Part shown: one piece after another, positions 55,702 to 64,000 of the stretch
Layout: every line of letters begins with the position of its first letter
Position numbering within the stretch: position 1 is the first letter of the stretch
NCBI GenBank assembly: GCA_020638195.1
Contig: JACKJC010000005.1
Span: forward strand, 1-64,000
Direction: 5' to 3'
DNA length: 64,000 nucleotides
Source: Methylobacteriaceae bacterium
Lineage (GTDB): Bacteria; Pseudomonadota; Alphaproteobacteria; Rhizobiales; Beijerinckiaceae
Translations under genes and position numbers: made by a program
The notes under the pieces: model-generated
What the model was told of the DNA's origin: nothing
Databases searched by the model: none
What the model saw: only the letters and a program-made list of their open reading frames with translations

Positions 55702-56964
55702 ATGAGCAAGGTCGGCGGCAGCGACTCCAAGAACACGCTCTACTGCTCGTTCTGCGGCAAGAGCCAGCACGAAGTCCGCAAGCTGATCGCGGGCCCGACG
55801 GTGTTCATCTGCGACGAATGCGTCGAACTTTGCATGGACATCATCCGCGAGGAGAACAAGTCCGCGCTGGTCAAGACGCGCGACGGCATTCCGACGCCGA
55901 AGGAAATCTGCAAGGTCCTGGACGATTACGTGATCGGCCAGTTCCAGGCGAAGCGCGTGCTGTCGGTGGCGGTCCACAACCACTACAAGCGCCTCAATCA
56001 TGCGACCAAGCACAACGACGTCGAACTGGCCAAGTCCAACATCCTTCTGATCGGCCCGACCGGCTCCGGCAAGACGCTGCTCGCCCAGACGCTCGCGCGC
56101 ATCCTCGACGTGCCCTTCACCATGGCCGACGCCACGACGCTGACCGAAGCCGGTTACGTCGGCGAGGACGTGGAGAACATCATTCTCAAGTTGCTCCAGG
56201 CCTCCGACTACAATGTCGAGCGCGCCCAGCGCGGTATCGTCTATATCGACGAGATCGACAAGATTTCGCGCAAGTCCGACAATCCCTCGATCACGCGGGA
56301 CGTCTCGGGCGAGGGCGTGCAGCAGGCCCTGCTGAAGATCATGGAAGGCACCGTCGCCTCCGTGCCTCCGCAGGGCGGCCGCAAGCATCCGCAGCAGGAA
56401 TTCCTGCAGGTCGACACGACCAACATCCTGTTCATCTGCGGCGGCGCCTTCGCCGGCCTCGAGAAGATCATTTCGGGCCGGGGCAAGGGCACGTCCATCG
56501 GCTTCGCGGCCGAAGTGCAGGGTCCCGACGAACGGCGCACGGGCGAAGTCTTCCGCAAGGTCGAGCCCGAGGATCTGCTGAAGTTCGGCCTGATCCCGGA
56601 ATTCGTCGGCCGCCTGCCGGTCATCGCGACGCTCGAGGATCTCGACGAGGACGCGCTGAAGAAGATCCTCACCGAGCCGAAGAACGCTCTGGTCAAGCAG
56701 TATCAGCGGCTGTTCGAGATGGAGAATACCGAGCTTACCTTCCAGGACGAAGCGCTCAACGTCATCGCGCGTAAGGCGATCGAACGCCGCACCGGCGCGC
56801 GCGGCCTCCGCTCGATCATGGAAGGCATCCTGCTTGACACCATGTTCGACCTGCCTGGCCTCGACGGCGTCGAGCAGGTGGTCATCGGGCCAGAGGTCGT
56901 GGATGGCAAGGCGCGTCCGCTTTACATCTATGCGGAGGCCAAGTCGGCGGGCGCGACCGCCTGA
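55702..56964 (+). CDS. clpX: ATP-dependent Clp protease ATP-binding subunit ClpX
   Basis: The 420-residue AAA+ unfoldase has a zinc-binding domain (Cys15, Cys18, Cys37, Cys40: YCSFCGKS and ICDECVELC). Walker A GPTGSGKTLLAQ is near residue 118, Walker B IVYIDEIDKI, and the pore motif region GFAAE is also visible. The IGF-type loop for ClpP binding is in the usual place (GLIPEFVGRLP follows). The 273-base gap after clpP shows no gene; it includes a GC-rich stretch and presumably the clpX promoter. AGGAGAATGAA leads into the ATG. Confidence 0.97.
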   Translation: MSKVGGSDSKNTLYCSFCGKSQHEVRKLIAGPTVFICDECVELCMDIIREENKSALVKTRDGIPTPKEICKVLDDYVIGQFQAKRVLSVAVHNHYKRLNHATKHNDVELAKSNILLIGPTGSGKTLLAQTLARILDVPFTMADATTLTEAGYVGEDVENIILKLLQASDYNVERAQRGIVYIDEIDKISRKSDNPSITRDVSGEGVQQALLKIMEGTVASVPPQGGRKHPQQEFLQVDTTNILFICGGAFAGLEKIISGRGKGTSIGFAAEVQGPDERRTGEVFRKVEPEDLLKFGLIPEFVGRLPVIATLEDLDEDALKKILTEPKNALVKQYQRLFEMENTELTFQDEALNVIARKAIERRTGARGLRSIMEGILLDTMFDLPGLDGVEQVVIGPEVVDGKARPLYIYAEAKSAGATA

Positions 56965-57006
56965 TTTCGGAACCATGGCCGCGCGGGCGAGACCCGCGCG
57001 ATCCGA

Positions 57007-57064
57007 CGGCGGCCTCGGGCCGCCGTTTGTTTGTTGAAGGCGGCCTTCAGGCCGCCGTTTGTTT
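57007..57064 (+). terminator. Two tandem intrinsic terminators after clpX
   Basis: The first stem is CGGCGGCC/GGCCGCCG (57007-57025) then TTTGTTTG. The second is GGCGGCC-TTCA-GGCCGCC (57039-57056) then GTTTGTTT. They look like a duplication. The second stem overlaps the 3' end of the convergent glycosyltransferase gene and encodes its last residues. Confidence 0.85.
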
Positions 57065-58072
57065 ATCTGCCGTCGCTTCTTCGCTTGCAGGCATGCTTGC
57101 GGGCGCGAGCCCGACGCGCACGGGGCTCGCCACGCGCTCCTGGATCAGGAACAGCGGCCTCTGCTTCACCTGTTTGAAGATGCGGCTGATGTAGAGGCTC
57201 ATTATCGCCAGGCAGGCCAGCTGTGCACACGAAAAGAACACCAGCACCAGCGCGAGGCTGGTCCAGCCCGGCACGGTTTCCCCGGCGATCGCCGCGCGCA
57301 GGACGTAGGCTGCAATCCCCACGCCGACGAGCACGCCGAGGCCCGTGGCGAGCGCCGCGAGTTGCAGCGGGGCCGTCGAGAAGCTCGTGATGCCCGCCGC
57401 CGCCAGACGCAACATTTTCGCCAGACTGTAGCCGGTTTCGCCGGCGCTGCGCGTGTCGCGATCGTACAGCACGTCTGTTTGCCGGCCGCCGAGCCAGGCG
57501 ACCATGCCGCGCAGGAACCGGTCCTGCTCCGGCATGGCGTTCAGCTTGTCGACGATGTCGCGCGTCATCAGCCGGAAATCACCGACGTCGACGGGTATGT
57601 CCACTTCGGAAATGCGGCTGAGCAGACGATAGAAACCATGGGCGGTCGCGCGTTTGAAGGCGCTTTCTCCAGCACGTGCGCGACGGCGGCCGAAGACTAC
57701 GTCGAAGCCCTCGTCCATGCGCGTCATCATCTCGCCGAGCAATTCCGGCGGATCCTGCAGATCGGCGTCGATTACCAGCACGCGCTCGCCGCGCGCGACG
57801 GAAAGCCCCGCCGAGACCGCGAGCTGATGCCCGTGATTGCGCGCGAGATCGATCGCGACCACGCCGGGTCGCGTCGTCGCCAGCGCGCGCATGCAGGCCC
57901 ATGTGTTGTCCGCGGAGCCGTCGTTCACGAGAATGATTTCGAACGCGCCGTCCGCGAAACGTTGGCAGGCGTCCAACATCCGCTCGACGAAGAGTGGAAG
58001 CGCCGCTTCCTCGTTATAGCAGGGCGCGACGACCGACAGGCGCGGCCGAAGGTCGTAGGCGGGCTCGCTCAT
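57047..58072 (-). CDS. GT2-family glycosyltransferase with membrane domain (DPM1/GtrB-like)
   Basis: The 341-residue protein has a GT2 catalytic domain (LSVVAPCYNEEAALPLFVE, IILVNDGSADNTW, VLVIDADLQDPPELL with DxD-like acidic residues, VGDFRLMTRDIVD) and two C-terminal membrane helices. This is the GtrB/DPM1 type that charges undecaprenyl phosphate with a sugar. The next gene upstream on the same strand is a large membrane protein that could use the product. The last residues (DKQTAA) come from the clpX terminator stem. Confidence 0.9.
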   Translation of the reverse strand: MSEPAYDLRPRLSVVAPCYNEEAALPLFVERMLDACQRFADGAFEIILVNDGSADNTWACMRALATTRPGVVAIDLARNHGHQLAVSAGLSVARGERVLVIDADLQDPPELLGEMMTRMDEGFDVVFGRRRARAGESAFKRATAHGFYRLLSRISEVDIPVDVGDFRLMTRDIVDKLNAMPEQDRFLRGMVAWLGGRQTDVLYDRDTRSAGETGYSLAKMLRLAAAGITSFSTAPLQLAALATGLGVLVGVGIAAYVLRAAIAGETVPGWTSLALVLVFFSCAQLACLAIMSLYISRIFKQVKQRPLFLIQERVASPVRVGLAPASMPASEEATADKQTAA

Positions 58073-58167
58073 GAATTTCAGTTCCAGCGGAAGCGTCGAT
58101 CGGCGCTCTCGTGCATGGCCGCAGTCTAGTCGGCGGCTGATTTAGCTTTCGTTAACGATGGCCGTCG

Positions 58168-59691
58168 TCACGGATCGCTGAACACGAAGCGGCGCGCCGG
58201 CGGATAGCAGGTCGGCCGTACCCGCCTTTCGGGCGCGCTGGACGGCAGGCGGAACAGCCACGACATTTTCTCGAACGCGTCCGCGTCCGCGACATAGAGC
58301 ACGGCCTGTCCATCCGCCCCGAGCGTTGTCGCCGGTCCCGCCTTGAACGCTTCGACGACATTGCACGCGCTCATCGCCGACTGCGCGAACACGAGATTGC
58401 GTCCGATCTCGGACAGGGGCGTGATGGACGCCAGCGCGAGCGCCGCCAGAACCCAGCGTTGGTTCGCCAGACGGTCGAAACGCCACGCCCGGTCGAAAGC
58501 GCCCGCTGCGCGCAGCGCGAGCAGGGCGAGGGCGGGAATGGACACGCGCATCGCGAAATCGTTGGCGTCGCCGATCAGGTAGAACGGGATCAGGGCGAGC
58601 ACGGCCAATATCAGAACGATCTCCGCGCGCTCCCACCCTTTCGTCGCACGCGTTGCCGGGTCGCGCGCCAGAAGCGCGACGAACGGGCCGAGCTCGAAGG
58701 CGAGGAACATGAGGTAGGACAGGACGAAGCCATCCTCGCGGAACAGCCAGCGTTGCGAGACGGCGCCGGCGTCCCGTGTCAGGTAGATCGCCACGGGCAC
58801 GACCGAAATCGCCGCGAGAGCGGCTTCGACGACGCCGCGCGCGGTCAGCCTGCGCTCGCCAAGATCGCGCAGGCCCGCCAGAATGAGGAACGGCAAGGCG
58901 CCGAGCGCCGCCAGCGGCGACCACAGCAGGCAGGCCGCGAACACGACGGCGAGCGCGGTCGCCGGCGCCTTGCCGCGCCGCCACGCCTCGTAGGCGGCGA
59001 CAAAGCACCAGCCGGGCAGGGCGTGGTTGGGGGACCACAGCATTTCCGTGACATGCGACGAATACTGGAACCGCCCGGTCCAGACTTCGATGTGCGGCAT
59101 CATCGCGATCGAGGCGCCCTGCATCCGCAGCAGGGCCCAGGGGATGATGTCGACGCCGCTGAACAGCACGAAGAAAGCGGCCGTGATCCATCCGGCGCGA
59201 CGGCTGTCCGCTTGGCCCATGAAGACGCGCAGGATGAGACCGAACATCAGGCCGTTCTGCACGAGCATCGCCAGATCGCCGGCGCGCTCGCCGAGAGCTT
59301 TGCCGACCAGGGCCGGCGTCAGATACATGCCGAGCGGCGCGCGCAGCATGGTGAGCGGCGCATGCCCATCCCACGCGTACGGCACGGGCCAGGGGTTGCG
59401 GATCAAGTCGAGCAGGACCGCGTCCCGCATGGTCCAGTCGTCGGTCTGGTAGAAGAAGTGGCCGCCGCCCGCGATCAACGCGAGCGCAAGACCGATCAGT
59501 AGACAGGCCGCGGTCCGTCCCGCCTCGACCGGCGCCCGCCAATCCATCCTGCCGGCGAATGCGCCAAGCGTCGCTGCCGCAAATGCAAGGGCTGCAATCC
59601 CGCCCGGCCCCGGTTGCATGCAGAACAGGCAGAAGGCCAGCGTCGGCGCGGCGAGCAGCGCGATCAGGAGAAACAGGGCGCGTGAAATCAT
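58168..59691 (-). CDS. Polytopic membrane protein, probable glycosyltransferase-like (GtrC/GT-C type)
   Basis: The 507-residue protein has about 11 membrane segments. The first loop HFFYQTDDWTMRDAVLLDL contains a D-D pair as in GT-C enzymes that use polyprenyl-phosphate sugars. A small C-terminal extracytoplasmic part ends in VLYVADADAFEKMSW. It lies 95 bases upstream of the GtrB-like gene on the same strand, so a two-gene unit for envelope sugar modification is plausible. I could not place it in a named family with certainty. Confidence 0.65.
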   Translation of the reverse strand: MISRALFLLIALLAAPTLAFCLFCMQPGPGGIAALAFAAATLGAFAGRMDWRAPVEAGRTAACLLIGLALALIAGGGHFFYQTDDWTMRDAVLLDLIRNPWPVPYAWDGHAPLTMLRAPLGMYLTPALVGKALGERAGDLAMLVQNGLMFGLILRVFMGQADSRRAGWITAAFFVLFSGVDIIPWALLRMQGASIAMMPHIEVWTGRFQYSSHVTEMLWSPNHALPGWCFVAAYEAWRRGKAPATALAVVFAACLLWSPLAALGALPFLILAGLRDLGERRLTARGVVEAALAAISVVPVAIYLTRDAGAVSQRWLFREDGFVLSYLMFLAFELGPFVALLARDPATRATKGWERAEIVLILAVLALIPFYLIGDANDFAMRVSIPALALLALRAAGAFDRAWRFDRLANQRWVLAALALASITPLSEIGRNLVFAQSAMSACNVVEAFKAGPATTLGADGQAVLYVADADAFEKMSWLFRLPSSAPERRVRPTCYPPARRFVFSDP

Positions 59692-60094
59692 CGGCTTATC
59701 CGGGAAACCGCGACAAGCTATGCGCCCGGGGTTGAGGCGCCGTTAAGCCAGGAAAAGCGCCCTCAGCCGGTCGCCGGCAAGGATTTGTCAGCAATTATGC
59801 GGAAAGGTGACGGGATTGCGCAGCTTCCCGCCAGCTTGCCGAGTATAGCGTCCAGGCTCGGGAGCCGGTTAGATTTCGCCCAAGCGGCTGAATTCCGGAT
59901 GAGTAGGCGGCGCGAGTTCCAGAGTTGAAAAGACACGCTGCGGCGCCCATTTCCCCTGAGTTGCGGGGGGCGCTTTCGGGCCCTGCCGCGGGAACGTAGG
60001 ATAAACCGGCGCGATTCGTGCTTGGGAGAATCCGTGCGTTCAGCCTTCGCCCGCGCCGACAGGGCGGACGAGGGACAGAAAGGACAGGACAAAA
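59692..60094. other. Long intergenic region upstream of lon
   Basis: About 400 bases separate the divergent membrane protein and lon. A minus-strand open frame at 59763-60092 has basic, low-complexity text and no family resemblance; I take it as noncoding. The region holds the candidate heat-shock promoter at 59924-59952 and a lon leader of about 140 bases. A polypurine site AGGGACAGAAAGGACAGGAC precedes the lon ATG. Confidence 0.6.
59924..59952 (+). promoter_or_regulatory. Candidate RpoH (heat-shock) promoter of lon
   Basis: GTTGAAA (59924-59930), 15 bases, CCCATTT (59946-59952). The sigma-32 consensus is CTTGAAA-N14/15-CCCATnT-like. One mismatch in each element. Lon is a typical RpoH-regulated gene. 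Confidence 0.55.
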
Positions 60095-62518
<2,424 letters not shown>

Positions 62519-62549
62519 GCGCCAGCGCGCTCGTGCACGATCAAAAACA

Positions 62550-62582
62550 GGCGGCAATCCCAAGGGGTTGCTGCCTTTTTTT
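62550..62582 (+). terminator. Intrinsic terminator of lon
   Basis: Stem GGCGGCAATCCC (62550-62561) pairs with GGGGTTGCTGCC (62564-62575), allowing G-U pairs. It is followed by seven T residues. Confidence 0.9.
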
Positions 62583-62780
62583 GTTTGCACTGCGTCAAGT
62601 CGCCCACGATTCGGGGGATTTTCTGAGGGGGTTGCGCGGGACGCCTTGCTTTTCAGGCGATTCGGGAACAACAGTTTGGGGCCTCGATAACGCGATTCGT
62701 CCGCCAGACACGCGTTACAGCGCGGGGCGCAGCAAGGTCATTGTGCGCGGTTAGAGCACCGCGCCTTCAAGGAGCAAGCC

Positions 62781-63062
62781 ATGAACAAGCAGGAACTCGT
62801 CGAACACGTCGCCGGCGAACTCGATCTGTCGAAGGCCAAGGCCGCGGACGCCATCGACGCCGTGCTCGACGGGATCACCAAGGCCGTCAAGAAGGGCGAC
62901 GAAGTGCGCCTCGTCGGCTTCGGCACGTTCTCGGTGAAGAAGCGCGCCGCCGGCAAGGGCCGCAACCCGGCGACCGGCGCGGAGATCAAGATCCCGGCGT
63001 CCAAGAGCGTCCGCTTCAAGGCCGGCGCCGCTCTCAAGGCCGCGGTCAACAAGGGCAAGTAA
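62781..63062 (+). CDS. hupB: DNA-binding protein HU
   Basis: The 93-residue nucleoid protein has the HU/IHF fold: MNKQELVEHVAGELDLSKAK, VRLVGFGTFSVKKRAAGKGR and the DNA-bending arm GRNPATGAEIKIPASKSVRF with the intercalating proline. AAGGAGCAAGCC precedes the ATG. The 262-base gap from lon contains the lon terminator and presumably the hupB promoter. The order lon-hupB is conserved in alphaproteobacteria. Confidence 0.97.
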   Translation: MNKQELVEHVAGELDLSKAKAADAIDAVLDGITKAVKKGDEVRLVGFGTFSVKKRAAGKGRNPATGAEIKIPASKSVRFKAGAALKAAVNKGK

Positions 63063-63103
63063 TTCCTGCCCGACGTAATTTCTGCCCGCCGCAGAAAAAG
63101 GAG

Positions 63104-63135
63104 AGAGGGCGCGTTTCGCGCCCTCTTTTCTTTTG
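63104..63135 (+). terminator. Intrinsic terminator of hupB
   Basis: Stem AGAGGGCGCG (63104-63113), loop TTT, stem CGCGCCCTCT (63117-63126), then TTTCTTTT. Confidence 0.92.
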
Positions 63136-63144
63136 CGGCTCAGA

Positions 63145-63807
63145 TCAGGGCGTCGGCGCGGGCAGCGCATCTGCCCAATGGACCAGCGCGGCGCGGCCGC
63201 CGTCGCTGAGCCCGTAAACGCCGCGCTCGATCCGCTCGAACCAGCCGTAGACGTTGCCTTGCAGGATTTTCGGCGCGTCGGGCGTCACGGCCTTGAGGTC
63301 GCGCGGTCGGGCAGGGGCCTGCGACAGCGCGACGGCGCAGGCGAGCGCCTGCTGGCGATAGGCGGTCATGATCGGCCGGCGCGTCGAGCCGCCCGCGGTC
63401 GGGTCGCCTCGACGGCGGCGGTGCTCGGCCACGAGCCGCGAGCGCCGTTTGCGGTCGGGCCGCGGCTTCCAGTCCTCCGGCGCGACCACGATCTCGACGC
63501 GCCCGCCCGGCAGCACGCTCAACAGGCCGACGCCGATCAACCGGCACAATTTCTTCACACGCCGGTCACGGTCGCGCCCCTTGGTGGAAGCCGAGACAGC
63601 AAGCCACACTTCGTCGCAGGCCGCCGCACGTTCCACGCCCTGCAGGACCAGTTCGAGGTTGAAGCTGGTCTTCAGCTCTGCGACGACGACGCGCACTTCC
63701 TCGCCCTCGCGGATCGCGACGACGTCGCACCCGCAAATCTCGCCCTTGGCGGAAAAGCCGAGATCTTCCAGGAAGGCTTTGACGGGGGCGTAGAGGGCGG
63801 TTTCCAA
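63145..63807 (-). CDS. DUF2161 family, putative PD-(D/E)XK nuclease-fold protein
   Basis: The protein has about 220 residues. The N-terminal part has ETALYAPVKAFLEDLGFSAK and GEICGCDVVAI followed by VVVAELKTSFNLELVLQGV. The D...E-x-K spacing (Asp in CDVVA, ELK) is that of restriction-endonuclease-like folds. The C-terminal part (KRRSRLVAEHRRRRGDP, GGSTRRPIMTAYRQQALACA, PDAPKILQGNVYGWFERIERG) looks like a winged helix. I choose the TTG at 63807 because family members start METxLY; no ribosome site is visible and longer starts (63885, 63960) are possible. Function unknown. Confidence 0.8.
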   Translation of the reverse strand: METALYAPVKAFLEDLGFSAKGEICGCDVVAIREGEEVRVVVAELKTSFNLELVLQGVERAAACDEVWLAVSASTKGRDRDRRVKKLCRLIGVGLLSVLPGGRVEIVVAPEDWKPRPDRKRRSRLVAEHRRRRGDPTAGGSTRRPIMTAYRQQALACAVALSQAPARPRDLKAVTPDAPKILQGNVYGWFERIERGVYGLSDGGRAALVHWADALPAPTP

Positions 63808-63930
63808 GGGGCAGGCGCCGAATCGGATGAAACTCGGCGTCCATCCTGACGCAACCCGCCGCGCACGTCTGCCGTCGGCGCGCATCGACGGCCCGCTTGG
63901 CGCCTGCCGCCCTCTTGCGTAAACAGAGGG

Positions 63931-63985
63931 CGCGAGCGCGCAAGCGCGCTCGCGATCCAAATGCCGGATCGGCCTGAGCCGATCC
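63931..63985. repeat. Two adjacent stem-loop palindromes
   Basis: The first is CGCGAGCGCG-CAAG-CGCGCTCGCG (63931-63954). The second is GGATCGGC-CTGA-GCCGATCC (63966-63985). They lie between the DUF2161 gene and the tRNA start. They could be an intergenic repeat or a terminator from either side. Confidence 0.75.
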
Positions 63986-63987
63986 CG

Positions 63988-64000
63988 GGGCGGTTAGCTC
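63988..64000 (+). tRNA. Start of a tRNA gene, probably tRNA-Val (cut by window end)
   Basis: The last 13 bases read GGGCGGTTAGCTC. This is the acceptor 5' strand plus T/A linker and the D-stem start GCTC of a typical tRNA. tRNA-Val in alphaproteobacteria begins in this way and often follows lon-hupB. The identity cannot be proven without the anticodon. Confidence 0.6.

Noticed and set aside
59763..60092. Minus-strand open frame upstream of lon
   Set aside because: It covers the likely lon promoter and leader, starts at the lon ribosome site and has a basic, repetitive composition.

Overview
The window is high-GC DNA from an alphaproteobacterium, most likely of the Rhizobiales/Hyphomicrobiales. 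The evidence is the right-hand block trigger factor, ClpP, ClpX, Lon and HU, followed by what looks like the start of a tRNA. The sdhE/recG/mfd neighbourhood, an IalB-family protein, a small aa3 oxidase subunit IV, opgGH and Rhizobiales-style intergenic palindromes agree with this. A CYP153-type alkane hydroxylase, a Baeyer-Villiger monooxygenase and a malyl-CoA-lyase-like enzyme point to a metabolically versatile, possibly methylotrophic or hydrocarbon-using relative of Beijerinckiaceae/Methylocystaceae. That placement is inference.

Left part (1-15.6 kb, accessory). The tail of a LuxR-type response regulator and a serine hydrolase face a FIST-domain sensor plus hybrid histidine kinase pair that resembles the NosP/NahK nitric-oxide module. 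A CueR/CopA copper-efflux unit with a clear CueR operator follows. Next come an unknown exported protein, a TetR repressor divergent from a TauD-like dioxygenase with a perfect operator palindrome between them, a taurine/sulfonate-type ABC importer, a Liv-type binding protein and CYP153. Five consecutive genes from about 4.9 to 11.0 kb, copA through the importer's binding protein, carry frameshifts. No gene downstream of 11.5 kb does, which suggests a local sequence-quality problem or a recently decaying island.

Middle (15.7-42 kb). OpgGH for periplasmic glucans, GlmU and GlmS for UDP-GlcNAc, a small exported protein, oxidase subunit IV, a patatin, a GT87-type membrane glycosyltransferase and a DsbA/FrnE-like thioredoxin-fold protein come first. 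They are followed by a coupled pair (a Tat-exported family-5 binding protein and a degenerate AMP-ligase-like protein), IalB, HspQ, and a minus-strand catabolic set (Baeyer-Villiger monooxygenase, hydratase, malyl-CoA-lyase-like). That set is divergent from a MetE-like methyltransferase. Nnr (NADHX repair), an MBOAT O-acetyltransferase pair and a DUF502 membrane protein complete this part.

Right part (42-64 kb, core). Mfd, SdhE and RecG are followed by a Wzx-like flippase, a copper-ligand-poor cupredoxin protein coupled to the M3 peptidase Dcp, tRNA-Leu(UAG), tig, clpP, clpX, two envelope glycosylation genes, lon with a candidate heat-shock promoter, hupB, a DUF2161 nuclease-fold protein, and the first bases of a tRNA at the edge. 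Strong intrinsic terminators follow ialB, tig, clpX, lon and hupB. Several families of intergenic palindromes are present.
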